From JBBROS01 sp965199595 (GTDB lineage Bacteria > Pseudomonadota > Alphaproteobacteria > Acetobacterales > Acetobacteraceae): a stretch of DNA of 64,000 nt. Below are positions 26,735-37,032 of the stretch, piece by piece (within the stretch, counting starts at the first letter, position 1; the number at the start of each line of letters is the position of its first letter). The notes below the pieces were generated by a model. It had not been told where the DNA came from and ran no database searches. It saw only the letters and a list, made by a program, of their open reading frames with translations. Where the stretch lies: assembly GCA_965199595.1 (NCBI GenBank), contig OZ241182.1, forward strand, positions 2,976,001 to 3,040,000. Direction: 5' to 3'. The position numbers and the translations under genes are program-made.

Positions 26735-27649
26735 ATGCCATTCAAGCGACCCGCCGCCGCCTACCGCGCCGCCGTGAAGCCTTACCGCGCGCCCCTACAA
26801 CGCCTGCTTGCTCCCTGGGTGCGTTCCGCCGCCCGCCACCTCTGGCGCGGCCTTGATACCGGCCCGGCTCGGCTGGACGAGCTGTGGGAGGCGGAGGGGT
26901 TGTTGGAAGGGTGGGCGGGGGCGGCGGAAGCCTTCCTCCGCCGAGCCGCGGCAGACCGAGCCACCGTCATGCCCGAGGGGTGCTGGCAGCGCCTTGCCCG
27001 GGTGCGTTCGGCACTCGCCAAGATCGAAAAGGAAACCGTTACCCTCCTCGGCATCCGCCTACTTGAACAGCCCGTTCCAGCTTCCCGCGCCCGCGCCGCA
27101 TGGAACGAGGCGCTGTCCATCCGCCGCGACCTCCTCGGGCTTGAGGGGCTGCTTCGATACGCCCCACTCCCACCCCCCTCGCACGGGATATGCCCAGCCA
27201 TGGAAAAGCTCCCCTCGATCACGCTGACGCTGCCGCCTGGCATGACGCGCTTCAGCGGCCCTCTGGACATCGAGCCGGCTACGGCGTCAGAGGCGCAGCT
27301 CCGTCCGGCAATCCACGTAGCCGCCGCGGCCCTGCACGGGGCTTACATGGCTGCGGCCTTGGCCTATGGCACGGGACTGGAGGTCGAGTGCGAGGCGGCC
27401 CGCACCAAGAGCGGCGATGCCATGGTGGCGATCCATGCCCTGGCCCTGCGCGCTGCGGAGCTTGGCGTAGACTGGCGCACCCTGGCTGAGGGGGGTGTTG
27501 CGCATGCCGGCCAGAGCATCGCCACGGTGTGCCCTCAACTCAATCGCGTCGAAGCACAGGCCGTGACGATGGCCCTTATGGATGACGTGCTGCGGGAGGA
27601 GTTGGGCGGGGTGGCGCCCGCCGGTGGTACCCTTGGCGCGGTCCTTTAG
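26735..27649 (+). CDS. Hypothetical protein of the integrative element
   Basis: A 304-residue protein starting 2 bases after the preceding stop, with GGGAG in front. Two parts are visible: a basic, Trp- and Arg-rich helical N-terminal half (1-145) containing LEGWAGAAEAFLRRAA, and a C-terminal half (155-304) rich in Ala/Leu helices with a short beta-like stretch SITLTLPPGMTRF between. No signal peptide or membrane segment. I do not recognise the family. Co-transcription with the primase gene suggests a role in element replication or in interfering with a helper phage; this is inference. Confidence 0.65.
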   Translation: MPFKRPAAAYRAAVKPYRAPLQRLLAPWVRSAARHLWRGLDTGPARLDELWEAEGLLEGWAGAAEAFLRRAAADRATVMPEGCWQRLARVRSALAKIEKETVTLLGIRLLEQPVPASRARAAWNEALSIRRDLLGLEGLLRYAPLPPPSHGICPAMEKLPSITLTLPPGMTRFSGPLDIEPATASEAQLRPAIHVAAAALHGAYMAAALAYGTGLEVECEAARTKSGDAMVAIHALALRAAELGVDWRTLAEGGVAHAGQSIATVCPQLNRVEAQAVTMALMDDVLREELGGVAPAGGTLGAVL

Positions 27650-27654
27650 CTAGA

Positions 27655-28185
27655 TCAGCCCAACTCAAAGGCGGCCTCCCCCTCGATCACTGCACCCCCC
27701 TCGATCACGACGGGCTTGTCGCCGAGGAAGATGCGGAGCTGGAAGGCGCCTCCCTGCTCCTTGCTCCGTTCCTGCCCGATGCCCGCCAGCTTGGCCCGCG
27801 CCTCGATCGCCCGGATAGACTGCCCGGCCAGGCTGGCGACGGCCATGCGCTGCTTGTCCGCCTCTGCACCGTCCGCCGTCCGCTCCAACCGATCGTGCAC
27901 GGCCTTCAGGTCGGCGGCGATGGAGTTCAGCGTGAGCCACACGGCCGGATCGAGGGGGGCAGCGTCGGCCAGGGCCTCGCGTTGCTCCCGCGCTTCCGCG
28001 CCCTTGCCCGCCATCTGCGCCACGGCCTTCGCCACCGCCTGGATATGGTTCGCCCGGTGGCGCGCCACAGCATGGCGTGAAAACCCGTATTCTCGGCCGA
28101 CTGCCTCGTCGGATGCACCGGCCAACACTCGTGCCTGGACGACGGCGGTATGGGGCGAAGCGCATACTGAGCAGGGACGGGGCAT
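27655..28185 (-). CDS. Zinc-finger/HTH protein, possible small-terminase-like
   Basis: A 176-residue protein with an N-terminal CSVC pair followed by a helix-turn-helix (LAGASDEAVGREYGFSRHAVARHRANH, here positions about 21-47), a long helical middle (80-140) and a beta-rich C terminus (QLRIFLGDKPVVIEGG). Proteins with this Cys-pair plus resolvase-like HTH layout occur in phages and islands, and the fold recalls small terminase subunits that recognise DNA for packaging. It converges on the upstream gene with a 5-base gap. Terminase identity is a hypothesis. Confidence 0.6.
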   Translation of the reverse strand: MPRPCSVCASPHTAVVQARVLAGASDEAVGREYGFSRHAVARHRANHIQAVAKAVAQMAGKGAEAREQREALADAAPLDPAVWLTLNSIAADLKAVHDRLERTADGAEADKQRMAVASLAGQSIRAIEARAKLAGIGQERSKEQGGAFQLRIFLGDKPVVIEGGAVIEGEAAFELG

Positions 28186-28356
28186 CCGCGGAGTTTAATG
28201 CGCGATACGTGCGGTTTGCCAGACATGTGTGTGTGGCACCCAAGCCCCTCCCCCAGCCCCCCCACCCCCCTGTCCAGCGCATCCCCTGCCCAACCCCTGG
28301 CTTGCACGACTTCATTCCGCCGGCCATCGTTTCAGAACAACCCAGCGGAGCCTTGC

Positions 28357-28659
28357 ATGCGACCCCTAGCCCTTCTGCTCTTACTCGCTGGCTGCGCCAC
28401 AAGTTCTGGCCCGATGGCTTTAGGGGATGGCCGATATTCTATTGACACGGTGCGTGCGCCAGTCCTGGGAGGTGGTCGAGCGGCCCGGCAGGCTGGAATT
28501 CGAGAAGCGAACAGCTTCTGCACCGAGAAAGGGCAGGAGGCGATGATCTCTAACGCTTCCGGCTCGGGAGTAGATGGTCAGGTGAACTTCCGGTGCGCTC
28601 CCCCGGGCACGCGACTGGTTCGCCAACCTGACAGCATCATCGAGTTTCGAAACCGCTGA
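28357..28659 (+). CDS. Small lipoprotein, cargo of the element
   Basis: A 100-residue lipoprotein: signal peptide MRPLALLLLLAGC with lipobox LAGC and Cys13 as the lipidated residue. The mature part has YSIDTVRAP, a REANSFCTEKG block and a second Cys in FRCAPPG, which could form a disulfide. I do not recognise the family. The ATG at 28357 is chosen because it begins the signal peptide; the longer frame adds a Pro-rich tract. It sits just inside the right end of the element, a usual place for cargo. Confidence 0.72.
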   Translation: MRPLALLLLLAGCATSSGPMALGDGRYSIDTVRAPVLGGGRAARQAGIREANSFCTEKGQEAMISNASGSGVDGQVNFRCAPPGTRLVRQPDSIIEFRNR

Positions 28660-28669
28660 ACTGGCTGTT

Positions 28670-28708
28670 TGCTTCCGATATGCTTCCGGCAGCGCAAATG
28701 CCGGAAGC
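28670..28708. repeat. TGCTTCCG octamer cluster, right end of element
   Basis: TGCTTCCG at 28670-28677 and 28681-28688, 11 bases apart, and an inverted copy (CGGAAGC) at 28702-28708. This mirrors the cluster beside attL and is absent from the interval immediately outside the element. It probably marks arm sites for the integrase or excisionase. Confidence 0.6.
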
Positions 28709-28754
28709 CGACCTTACGGCCGCCCCGCATAAAACTCAGTCAAATCAATATTGT

Positions 28755-28834
<80 letters not shown>

Positions 28835-28959
28835 GAACGCGTTGGGCGGCATATAGCAGCACGGTCCGCGGATGCAAACCCCTCACGCACTGCGGCTTTG
28901 TCTTGCGCTGCACGTCAGCACTGTGTTTGCTGCATGCTCTGTCCGGAGTCGGAAAACGC

Positions 28960-29870
28960 TTGGCCTACGCAACGCAGCAACTGATCAACGGCATCACCCT
29001 CGGCATGATCTACGGGCTCATCGCCGTGGGTTATACCATGGTGTACGGCATCATTGGCATGATCAACTTCGCGCATGGCGACGTGTTCATGATCGGCGCC
29101 TTCCTGTCCCTCATCGCCATGCTCGCGCTCTCGGCGCTCGGCATCACCTCGGTGCCGCTTGCTCTGGGCCTGACGCTGCTGCTCGCGGCCGGGCTCGCGG
29201 CACTGTATGGCTGGACGGTGGAGCGCGTCGCCTACCGCCCGTTGCGCGGCAGCTTCCGCCTGGCGCCGCTGATCAGCGCCATCGGCATGTCCATTCTGCT
29301 GCAGAACTTCGCGCAGGTCAGCCAGGGCGCCCGCGTGAAGCCGATCAGCCCCGTGATCCCCGGGGGCCTCACGCTGTTCACCGCCGATGGTTTTGCGGTG
29401 CAGCTGTCCTGGATGCAGATCGCCATCGTCGTCATGACCATGGTGGTGCTCGGCATCTTCACATGGCTGGTGTCCGCCACGCCGCTCGGGCGCTCCATGC
29501 GGGCCTGCGAGCAGGACCTCAAGATGGCCGGGCTGCTGGGCATCGACACGGATCGCACCATCAGCCTGACCTTCGTCATCGGCGCGGCCCTTGCCGCGGT
29601 CGCCGGGTTCATGTTCCTGCTGTACTACGGTGTCATCGACTTCTTCATTGGTTTCGTGGCCGGGGTGAAGGCCTTTACCGCCGCGGTGCTGGGCGGTATC
29701 GGATCCCTGCCCGGCGCGGTGCTCGGCGGCCTGGCCATTGGCCTGATCGAGACGTTCTGGTCCGCCTATTTCAGCGTACAATACAAGGATGTTGCCGCCT
29801 TCAGCATCCTGGTGCTGGTGCTGATCTTCATGCCAACCGGTCTGCTCGGCCGTACGGACGTTGAGAAGGT

Positions 29871-29874
<4 letters not shown>
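28960..29874 (+). CDS. livH: Branched-chain amino acid ABC transporter permease (LivH-type)
   Basis: About 304 residues with some eight hydrophobic segments, beginning QQLINGITLGMIYGLIAVGYTMVYGIIGMINFAHG in standard LivH style (here spread over residues 6-40), plus the cytoplasmic coupling EQDLKMAGLLGID loop. It forms the membrane channel with LivM. I place the start at TTG 28960, 10 bases after GGAG, because it matches the family N terminus; an ATG at 28903 would add 19 unrelated residues reaching toward the tRNA. First gene of a five-gene transporter operon. Confidence 0.92.
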
Positions 29875-31152
<1,278 letters not shown>

Positions 31153-31160
<8 letters not shown>

Positions 31161-31998
31161 ACCTCTCGCCACCGCCCCCCTGCTCGCCGTCCGCGCGCTG
31201 ACCATGCGCTTCGGCGGCCTCACCGCCGTGAATGCGCTGGACTTCGAGGCGCATCAGGGCCGCATCACCTCCGTCATCGGGCCAAATGGTGCCGGCAAGA
31301 CCACGGTGTTCAACTGCATCACCGGGTTCTACCGCCCCACCTCCGGCAACATCGCCCTCACCCACCCCGCTGGCGCCACCTATCAGCTGCAAACCATGGC
31401 CGGGCACCGCATCGCGCGCCGGGCCCGGGTGGCGCGCACGTTCCAGAACATCCGCCTGTTCGCCGGCATGACCGTGCTGGAGAACCTGCTGGTGGCACAG
31501 CACAATGCGCTGATGCCGCACGTCGCCTCCGGCCTGCTCGCCGTGTTCGGCCTGGGCGGCCACAAGCGCGCCGAGACCATCGCCATCGACCTGGCCCGGC
31601 ACTGGCTCGACCGCATCGGGCTTCTCGCCCGCGCGGATAACCCGGCCGGCGCTCTGCCCTACGGCGACCAGCGGCGGCTCGAGATCGCCCGCGCCATGTG
31701 CACGCACCCCATGCTGCTATGCCTGGACGAACCCGCGGCCGGGCTGAACCCGCGTGAGAGCGACGAGCTGGCGACCCTGCTGAAATCCATCCGGGCCGAC
31801 GGCTGCAGCATCCTGCTGATCGAGCACGACATGGGCGTGGTGATGCGCATCAGCGACCATATCGTGGTGCTGGACCACGGCACCCTTATCGCCCAGGGCA
31901 CCCCCGACCAGGTCCGTGCCGACCCGGCCGTGATCGGCGCCTATCTGGGCGAAGGCGACGAGGACGACCTCGATACGCCGGGTGTGGTGGCAGCATGA
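31153..31998 (+). CDS. livG: Branched-chain amino acid ABC transporter ATP-binding protein LivG
   Basis: A 281-residue ATPase: Walker A GPNGAGKT (43-50), the LivG-type FNCITGFYRPTSG, signature region LPYGDQRRLEIARAM, Walker B LLCLDEPAAGLNP and H-loop IEHDM. The GTG start at 31153 overlaps livM by 8 bases. A slightly long linker after the Q-loop, TYQLQTMAGHRIARRARVARTFQN pattern, is normal for the subfamily. Confidence 0.95.
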
Positions 31999-32711
31999 CC
32001 CTGCTCTCCCTTCAGGGCGTCACCGCCTATTACGGCGCCGTGCAGGCGCTGCGCGGCGTGAACCTGGAGGTGCATCAGGGCGAGATCGTCACCCTGATCG
32101 GCGCCAACGGGGCTGGCAAGTCCACGCTGATGATGACCATCTGCGGCAGCCCCCGCGCGCGTGACGGGCAGATCCTGCTCGACGGGGTGGACATCACCGC
32201 CCGGCCCACCCACGAGATCATGCACAAGGGCCTGGCCCAGGCGCCGGAGGGCCGGCGCATCTTCTCCCGCATGTCCGTGCACGAGAACCTGCTGATGGGC
32301 GCCCAGGTGGTCAGGATGCGCAACTACGAGCGCACGCGGGACCTGGTGTTCAGCCTGTTTCCCCGCCTGAAGGAACGGCTGCAGCAGCGCGGCGGCACCC
32401 TCTCGGGCGGCGAACAGCAGATGCTGGCGATCGGCCGTGCGCTGATGAGCCAGCCGCGCCTGCTGCTGCTGGACGAGCCGAGCCTCGGCCTGGCCCCGCT
32501 GGTGGTGCGCGGCATCTTCTCCGCCATCCGCCAACTGAACCGCGAGACCGGGCTTACGGTATTGCTGGTGGAGCAGAACGCGTTCCAGGCCCTGCGCCTG
32601 GCCCACCGCGGCTATGTGCTGGTGAACGGCCGCATCACTATGGCGGGCCCCGGGGCCGAGCTGCTGGCCCGGCCCGAGATCCGCGCCGCCTACCTTGAAG
32701 GCGCGCATTGA
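31995..32711 (+). CDS. livF: Branched-chain amino acid ABC transporter ATP-binding protein LivF
   Basis: A 238-residue ATPase: Walker A GANGAGKS (36-43), AQAPEGRRIFSRMSVHENL, signature LSGGEQQMLAIGRALM, Walker B LLLLDEPSLGLAPL and the H-loop replaced by EQN as usual in LivF. The start overlaps livG by 4 bases. Confidence 0.96.
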   Translation: MTLLSLQGVTAYYGAVQALRGVNLEVHQGEIVTLIGANGAGKSTLMMTICGSPRARDGQILLDGVDITARPTHEIMHKGLAQAPEGRRIFSRMSVHENLLMGAQVVRMRNYERTRDLVFSLFPRLKERLQQRGGTLSGGEQQMLAIGRALMSQPRLLLLDEPSLGLAPLVVRGIFSAIRQLNRETGLTVLLVEQNAFQALRLAHRGYVLVNGRITMAGPGAELLARPEIRAAYLEGAH

Positions 32712-32779
32712 GCAGCCAGGCCTATTCAGCAACCCTGCATCCCGCCTAGGCTGCACCGAAGACGTAAACAGGAGACACC

Positions 32780-33874
32780 ATGTTCCGCAGGACCCTCTTC
32801 GCCGCCACCGCGGCCATATGCATCGCCGGCGCCGCCGAAGCCCAGATCAACATCGCCACCGTCGGGCCCATGACCGGCAGCAACGCCACCTTCGGCACCC
32901 AGATGAAGACCGGGGCCGAGATGGCGGTGGCCGACATCAACAAGGCTGGCGGCGTGCTGGGCCAGCAACTGGTGCTGCAGGTGGGCGACGATGCCTGTGA
33001 CCCGAAGCAGGCCGTCTCGGTGGCCAACCAGATGGCAAGCCGCAAGGTGGTGTTCGTGGCCGGGCACTATTGCTCCAGCAGTTCGATCCCGGCGAGCAAG
33101 GTGTATGCCGAGGAAAGCATCGTGCAGATCTCGCCCGCCAGCACCAATCCGAAGCTGACGGATGAAGGCGGCTGGAACACCTTTCGCGTGTGCGGCCGTG
33201 ACGACCAGCAAGGCGAGGTGGCAGGCAAGTTCCTGGCCGCCAAGTTCGGCAAGAGCAAGATCGCCATCCTGAACGACAACAGCGCATACGGCAAAGGCCT
33301 GGCGGACGAGACCAAGAAGGCGCTGAACGCCGCCCACGTGACGGAGACGCTGTATGCCACCTATACGCCCGGGGAGCGCGACTACTCCGCCCTGGTCAGC
33401 CGGCTGAAGCAGGCCAACGTCGATGTGATCTATATCGGCGGCTATCACACCGAGACCGGGCTCATCATGCGGCAGGCCAAGGAGCAGGGCATGAACGTGA
33501 CGGTGGTCGGCGGTGACGCGCTGGCCACAACCGAGTTCTGGCAGATCGCCGGGCCGGCGGGCGAAGGCGCGATGATGACGTTCCCGTCCGACCCGCGCAA
33601 GCGCGCGAGTGCGGCCAAGGTGGTTGCGGAGTTCAAGGCCAAGGGCTTCGACCCCGAGGGCTATACGCTCTACACCTATGCCGCGGTCCAGGCCTGGGCG
33701 GCCGGCGCCAAAAAGGCGGGCTCGGTTGATCCCAAGAAGGTCGCAGCCGCCATGCGCGACAACTTCAGCGCCGACACCGTTCTGGGCCCGATCGGCTTCG
33801 ACAAGAAGGGTGACGTGCTGGTCTCGGACTACGTGTTCTATGTCTGGAAGAACGGCGCCTACGCCGAGATGTAG
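32780..33874 (+). CDS. livJ: Branched-chain amino acid ABC transporter substrate-binding protein
   Basis: A 364-residue periplasmic binding protein with a Sec signal peptide (MFRRTLFAATAAICIAGAAEA) and the Leu/Ile/Val-binding fold: INIATVGPMTGSNATFG, NKAGGVLGQQL, YCSSSSIPAS and ILNDNSAYGKGLA. Five genes in order H-M-G-F-J form a complete importer. The ligand is probably a branched-chain or related amino acid. Confidence 0.92.
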   Translation: MFRRTLFAATAAICIAGAAEAQINIATVGPMTGSNATFGTQMKTGAEMAVADINKAGGVLGQQLVLQVGDDACDPKQAVSVANQMASRKVVFVAGHYCSSSSIPASKVYAEESIVQISPASTNPKLTDEGGWNTFRVCGRDDQQGEVAGKFLAAKFGKSKIAILNDNSAYGKGLADETKKALNAAHVTETLYATYTPGERDYSALVSRLKQANVDVIYIGGYHTETGLIMRQAKEQGMNVTVVGGDALATTEFWQIAGPAGEGAMMTFPSDPRKRASAAKVVAEFKAKGFDPEGYTLYTYAAVQAWAAGAKKAGSVDPKKVAAAMRDNFSADTVLGPIGFDKKGDVLVSDYVFYVWKNGAYAEM

Positions 33875-33883
33875 CCTGACCAG

Positions 33884-33916
33884 AACGGCGGGACTGGAGC
33901 CACCGGTCCCGCCGTT
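33884..33916 (+). terminator. Hairpin after the liv operon
   Basis: A perfect 11-bp stem, AACGGCGGGAC (33884-33894) pairing with 33906-33916, with an 11-base loop, ten bases after the binding-protein stop. No long T run follows, so it may be a 3' stabiliser or Rho-assisted terminator. Confidence 0.55.
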
Positions 33917-33934
33917 CCCACTTCGGGGTCTACC

Positions 33935-34153
33935 ATGAGGAAGCTGGCGTGGGTTGCAGTTGCCTTGGCGATCCTTGGCTGCGCCAAGGAACGGGTTGAG
34001 CCTCCTGTAGCCTCAAGGGCCGGTTATCGTCCGGCACCTGTCCCGACGAGCGAAAGAACGGTGGAAGGCAGTCAGCTCACGCCGACCGGGAAGTTCGTCG
34101 CGCTGGTCGGCTATGTGGCAGCACAGGCCGTTCAAGGGCTGGGACACCGCTGA
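33935..34153 (+). CDS. Small lipoprotein of unknown function
   Basis: A 72-residue product with a lipoprotein signal (MRKLAWVAVALAILGC; Cys16 lipidated), a short proline-rich mature chain and a C-terminal helix KFVALVGYVAAQAVQGLG. It starts 60 bases after the liv binding protein, beyond the hairpin. I do not recognise the family. Confidence 0.65.
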   Translation: MRKLAWVAVALAILGCAKERVEPPVASRAGYRPAPVPTSERTVEGSQLTPTGKFVALVGYVAAQAVQGLGHR

Positions 34154-34156
34154 GAC

Positions 34157-34693
34157 TTAGGCTGCAACCACCCGAACCTGGTGGTAAGCCCGGCCAAAAT
34201 AGATCAGTCCTTCATGCGCCGGCCCGGTCTGTATGGCCTGCACGTTGCAGAAGAACACCGTGTGCGTGCCGACCTCCGTCACGCTCTCGACCGTGCAGTC
34301 GAACGACACGACCGCATCCTTCAGCACAGGCGAGCCTGTTGCCAGCGTCGACCACTGCACCTGCCTGAACCGCTCCGCCTGCTCCACGTTGGTGAACCCG
34401 GCGAACATCGGCGACAGCGCCTCCTGCGACGCTGCCAGCGTGTTCACGCACAGCACGCCATTGGCCTTCATCGCGTCGTGGTTGTCGCTGCTGCGGTTCA
34501 GGCACAGCAGCAGGGTCGGCGGGTCATCCGTGACGCTGCACACGGCCGATGCGGTGAAGCCACGCGGCCCGTCCGCTCCGGTGGTCGTCACCACGTTCAC
34601 CGCGGCGCCCAGCCGGGCCATGGCGTCACGATAGGCTTTGCGCTCGATCAAACTTCGGCTCCCGATGCTCAGGCCACTATGCGGCGGGGCCAC
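34157..34693 (-). CDS. Flavin reductase family protein
   Basis: A 178-residue FMN-binding split-barrel protein of the HpaC/RutF type: AMARLGAAVNVVTTTG, GFTASAVCSVTDDPPTLLLCLN, NGVLCVNTLA and the C-terminal YFGRAYHQV. It would reduce FMN or FAD with NAD(P)H and supply it to a monooxygenase; no partner oxygenase gene is visible here. GTG start at 34693; a later in-frame start is possible since the first 15 residues are not conserved. Confidence 0.88.
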   Translation of the reverse strand: MAPPHSGLSIGSRSLIERKAYRDAMARLGAAVNVVTTTGADGPRGFTASAVCSVTDDPPTLLLCLNRSSDNHDAMKANGVLCVNTLAASQEALSPMFAGFTNVEQAERFRQVQWSTLATGSPVLKDAVVSFDCTVESVTEVGTHTVFFCNVQAIQTGPAHEGLIYFGRAYHQVRVVAA

Positions 34694-34706
34694 GCCGCCC
34701 CCAAAC

Positions 34707-34733
34707 GAAAACGGGCGCCCCTAAGGACGCCCG
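34707..34733 (-). terminator. Intrinsic terminator of the csbD-like gene
   Basis: On the minus strand, stem CGGGCG-T-CC / GG-G-CGCCCG with a TTAG loop, followed by TTTTCGTTT. Lies about 20 bases downstream of the CsbD stop. Confidence 0.7.
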
Positions 34734-34754
34734 CTGTGGCTACCCGATCCGGGA

Positions 34755-34940
34755 TCAGGAGTTCTTCGCGTCCCTCACGGAGTCCTTGACGCCGCCAACG
34801 GCGCTCTCGGCCTTGCCGGTCACCTTGTCAGCCTTGCCCTCGGCTTCCAGCTTCTGGTCGCCGATCAGCTTGCCGACGCCTTCCTTGACCCCGCCCTTGG
34901 CCTGGTCAAACGCACCTGAAACGCGGTTCTCGTCAACCAT
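34755..34940 (-). CDS. CsbD family stress protein
   Basis: A 61-residue hydrophilic protein: NRVSGAFDQAKGGVKEGVGKLIGD and GKADKVTGKAESAVGG repeats are typical CsbD. Members are small, helical, abundant under general stress, and biochemically uncharacterised. Monocistronic, with its own terminator. Confidence 0.92.
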   Translation of the reverse strand: MVDENRVSGAFDQAKGGVKEGVGKLIGDQKLEAEGKADKVTGKAESAVGGVKDSVRDAKNS

Positions 34941-35005
34941 CTCATGTCTCCATTGCGGACCATGCCGCTGCAGGTATCAACATCGAAACCCGCACCGGGT
35001 TCCCT

Positions 35006-36439
35006 TCACGCCGAGGAAAGCGGGGGGGCCACCTCTTCCAATGAGCGCCCGGCGGCCTCCACGCCCAGCCAGAGCTCCATCCCTGCTGCAGCGACCATCA
35101 GCGCCGCGCCGAGCAGATAGCCCCACAGCACGTCCATCCGCTCGCCGCCCTCGATCAGGGCGCCGAAGAGTGCCGGGCCGGCGATGCCGCCAACGCCTGT
35201 GCCGACCGCGTAGAACACGCTGATCGCAACCGCCCGCACCTCCAGCGGGAACGTCTCGCCCACGGTGAGGTAGGCCGAGGATGCCGCGGCCGAGGCGAAG
35301 AAGAAGATCACGGTCCAGGCCACCGTTTGCTGCACCGCGGTCAGCGCGCCCTGCGCGAACAGCAGGCCCACCCCCGCCATCAGCACGCCGGAGATGGCGT
35401 AGGTCGCAGCGATCATCACCCGCCGGCCCACCACATCGAACAACCGGCCCAGCACCAGCGGCCCGGCGAAATTGCCGAGCGCGAAGGGCAGCATGAACCA
35501 GCCGACGTGACCCGAGGGCACCTGGTAGAACCTGGTCAGAACCAGCGCATAGGTGAACAAGATCGCGTTGTAGCAGAAGGCCTGCGCCGCCATCAGCGAC
35601 ACGCCCAGCACCGACCGCCGCCTGTAATCCACTGCCAGCACCCGCAGGCTGGCCATGAACCAGCCGCCCTGGTGCCGCCGCAACCGCAACCGGCCCGGGG
35701 GCACGGGGGGCAGCGGTGCGCCCGTCTCCTGCTCGATGCGCGCCTCCAGGGCGGTCACCACGGCATCCGCCTCCTCCGGCCGGCCATGGGTCATCAGCCA
35801 GCGCGGGCTCTCGGGGATGAAGCGGCGCAGCAGCAGCGTGACGAGGCCGATCACGCCGCCGATGACGAAGGCGAGGCGCCAGCCGAGTTCGGGATCGATG
35901 ATCGCCGGGTCGAGGACGATGACGGCGCCGCCTGCGCCCAGCGCAGCACCCAGCCAGTAGCTGCCGTTGATGACCAGGTCGGTGAAGCCGCGGCGGCGGG
36001 CCGGGATCAGTTCCTGGATGGTGGCGTTGACGGCGGCGTATTCGCCGCCGATGCCCAGGCCGGTGACGAAGCGGAAGAACGCCAGGGAGGCGAAGTCCCA
36101 TGACAGGCCCGAGAGCGCGGTGGCGACCAGGTAGATCAGCACCGTGATGGTGAACAGCTTCTTGCGGCCCAGCTTGTCGGTGAGCCAGCCGAAGAACAGG
36201 GCGCCGATCACCGCGCCGCCGAGGTAGAAGCTCGCGGTGAGCCCGAATTCCGCCTCCGTCAGCCGCAGGCGGGGGCTGCCGGAGATCGCTCCGGCCAGTG
36301 ACCCGACGAGCGTGACCTCCAACCCGTCGAGGATCCAGGTGATGCCGAGGGCGCACACGACGAGCCAGTGGAACCGGCTCCAGGGCAGACGGTCCAGCCG
36401 GGCCGGGACATCGGTTTCGAACACGTCGGTTGCTGCCAT
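35006..36439 (-). CDS. MFS transporter (sugar/metabolite:H+ symporter type)
   Basis: A 477-residue major facilitator with about 12 membrane segments. Signatures: GWLTDKLGRKK between TM2 and TM3, ESPRWLMTHGRPEEA after TM6, LGRLFDVVGRR between TM8 and TM9. The acidic residue in TM1 (WILDGLEVTLVG) recalls the metabolite/aromatic acid and sugar porter subfamilies. The substrate is unknown. I prefer the ATG at 36439; a TTG at 36475 would add 12 residues. Confidence 0.88.
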   Translation of the reverse strand: MAATDVFETDVPARLDRLPWSRFHWLVVCALGITWILDGLEVTLVGSLAGAISGSPRLRLTEAEFGLTASFYLGGAVIGALFFGWLTDKLGRKKLFTITVLIYLVATALSGLSWDFASLAFFRFVTGLGIGGEYAAVNATIQELIPARRRGFTDLVINGSYWLGAALGAGGAVIVLDPAIIDPELGWRLAFVIGGVIGLVTLLLRRFIPESPRWLMTHGRPEEADAVVTALEARIEQETGAPLPPVPPGRLRLRRHQGGWFMASLRVLAVDYRRRSVLGVSLMAAQAFCYNAILFTYALVLTRFYQVPSGHVGWFMLPFALGNFAGPLVLGRLFDVVGRRVMIAATYAISGVLMAGVGLLFAQGALTAVQQTVAWTVIFFFASAAASSAYLTVGETFPLEVRAVAISVFYAVGTGVGGIAGPALFGALIEGGERMDVLWGYLLGAALMVAAAGMELWLGVEAAGRSLEEVAPPLSSA

Positions 36440-36478
36440 CCAGAGACAACGGATGGGCCGGATGGCGGTTGCCAAGGC

Positions 36479-36943
36479 TCAGATGTTGGCTTGTTCCTCA
36501 AGCGGCGGCTCGTCATCGGGCTGCCAGTACAGCTCGGCGCACTCGGCCCGCATGACCCCGGCCACCACCTCCAGGTCGCGGTAGGCGTCGTGCACGAAGT
36601 TCATGGTGTCGAGGTGCCGGTCCTCGAAGTACATGCGGTGGACGTCTTCACGCCCGGCGCCGTAGACGATGCGGCCGATGCCGGTCCAGATGCTGGCCAT
36701 GGTGCACATGCCGCAGGGCTGCAGGGTGGAATACAGCACCGCCCCGCGCAACTCGTCGCGTTCCAGCGCGGCGCAGGCGCGGCGGATCGCCACCGTTTCC
36801 GCATGCGCGGTCGGGTCGTGGCGGAGGCCGACCTCGTTGTGCCCTTCGGCGACCACCCTGCCGTCGAGCACCAGCACGCAGCCGATGGGGGAGGCGCCGC
36901 GCACCCGCTCGCCCTGCCGCGCCATCGCGACGGCCTGCGCCAT
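36479..36943 (-). CDS. Nucleoside deaminase (CDA/TadA fold)
   Basis: A 154-residue zinc deaminase: HAE (catalytic Glu) in DPTAHAETVAIRRA and PCGMC zinc ligands in TLQPCGMCTMASIW. The C-terminal part resembles guanine/cytosine-type deaminases rather than TadA, but the base is unassigned. Reading back from the ATG at 36943 the frame stays open 29 more codons to a TAG at 37031-37033 that lies in a copy of the fusA 3' end, and the residues just upstream (DDLRF) look family-like. The original start may have been lost when that segment was duplicated. Confidence 0.82.
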   Translation of the reverse strand: MAQAVAMARQGERVRGASPIGCVLVLDGRVVAEGHNEVGLRHDPTAHAETVAIRRACAALERDELRGAVLYSTLQPCGMCTMASIWTGIGRIVYGAGREDVHRMYFEDRHLDTMNFVHDAYRDLEVVAGVMRAECAELYWQPDDEPPLEEQANI

Positions 36944-37032
36944 GAAGCGCAGGTCGTCGGCTGTCGCGGCCTGGGACGCGCCGGGGCTGGCGGACCCCGC
37001 GGGGGCGGGGCCGCCGGGCTGGTCGATGATCT

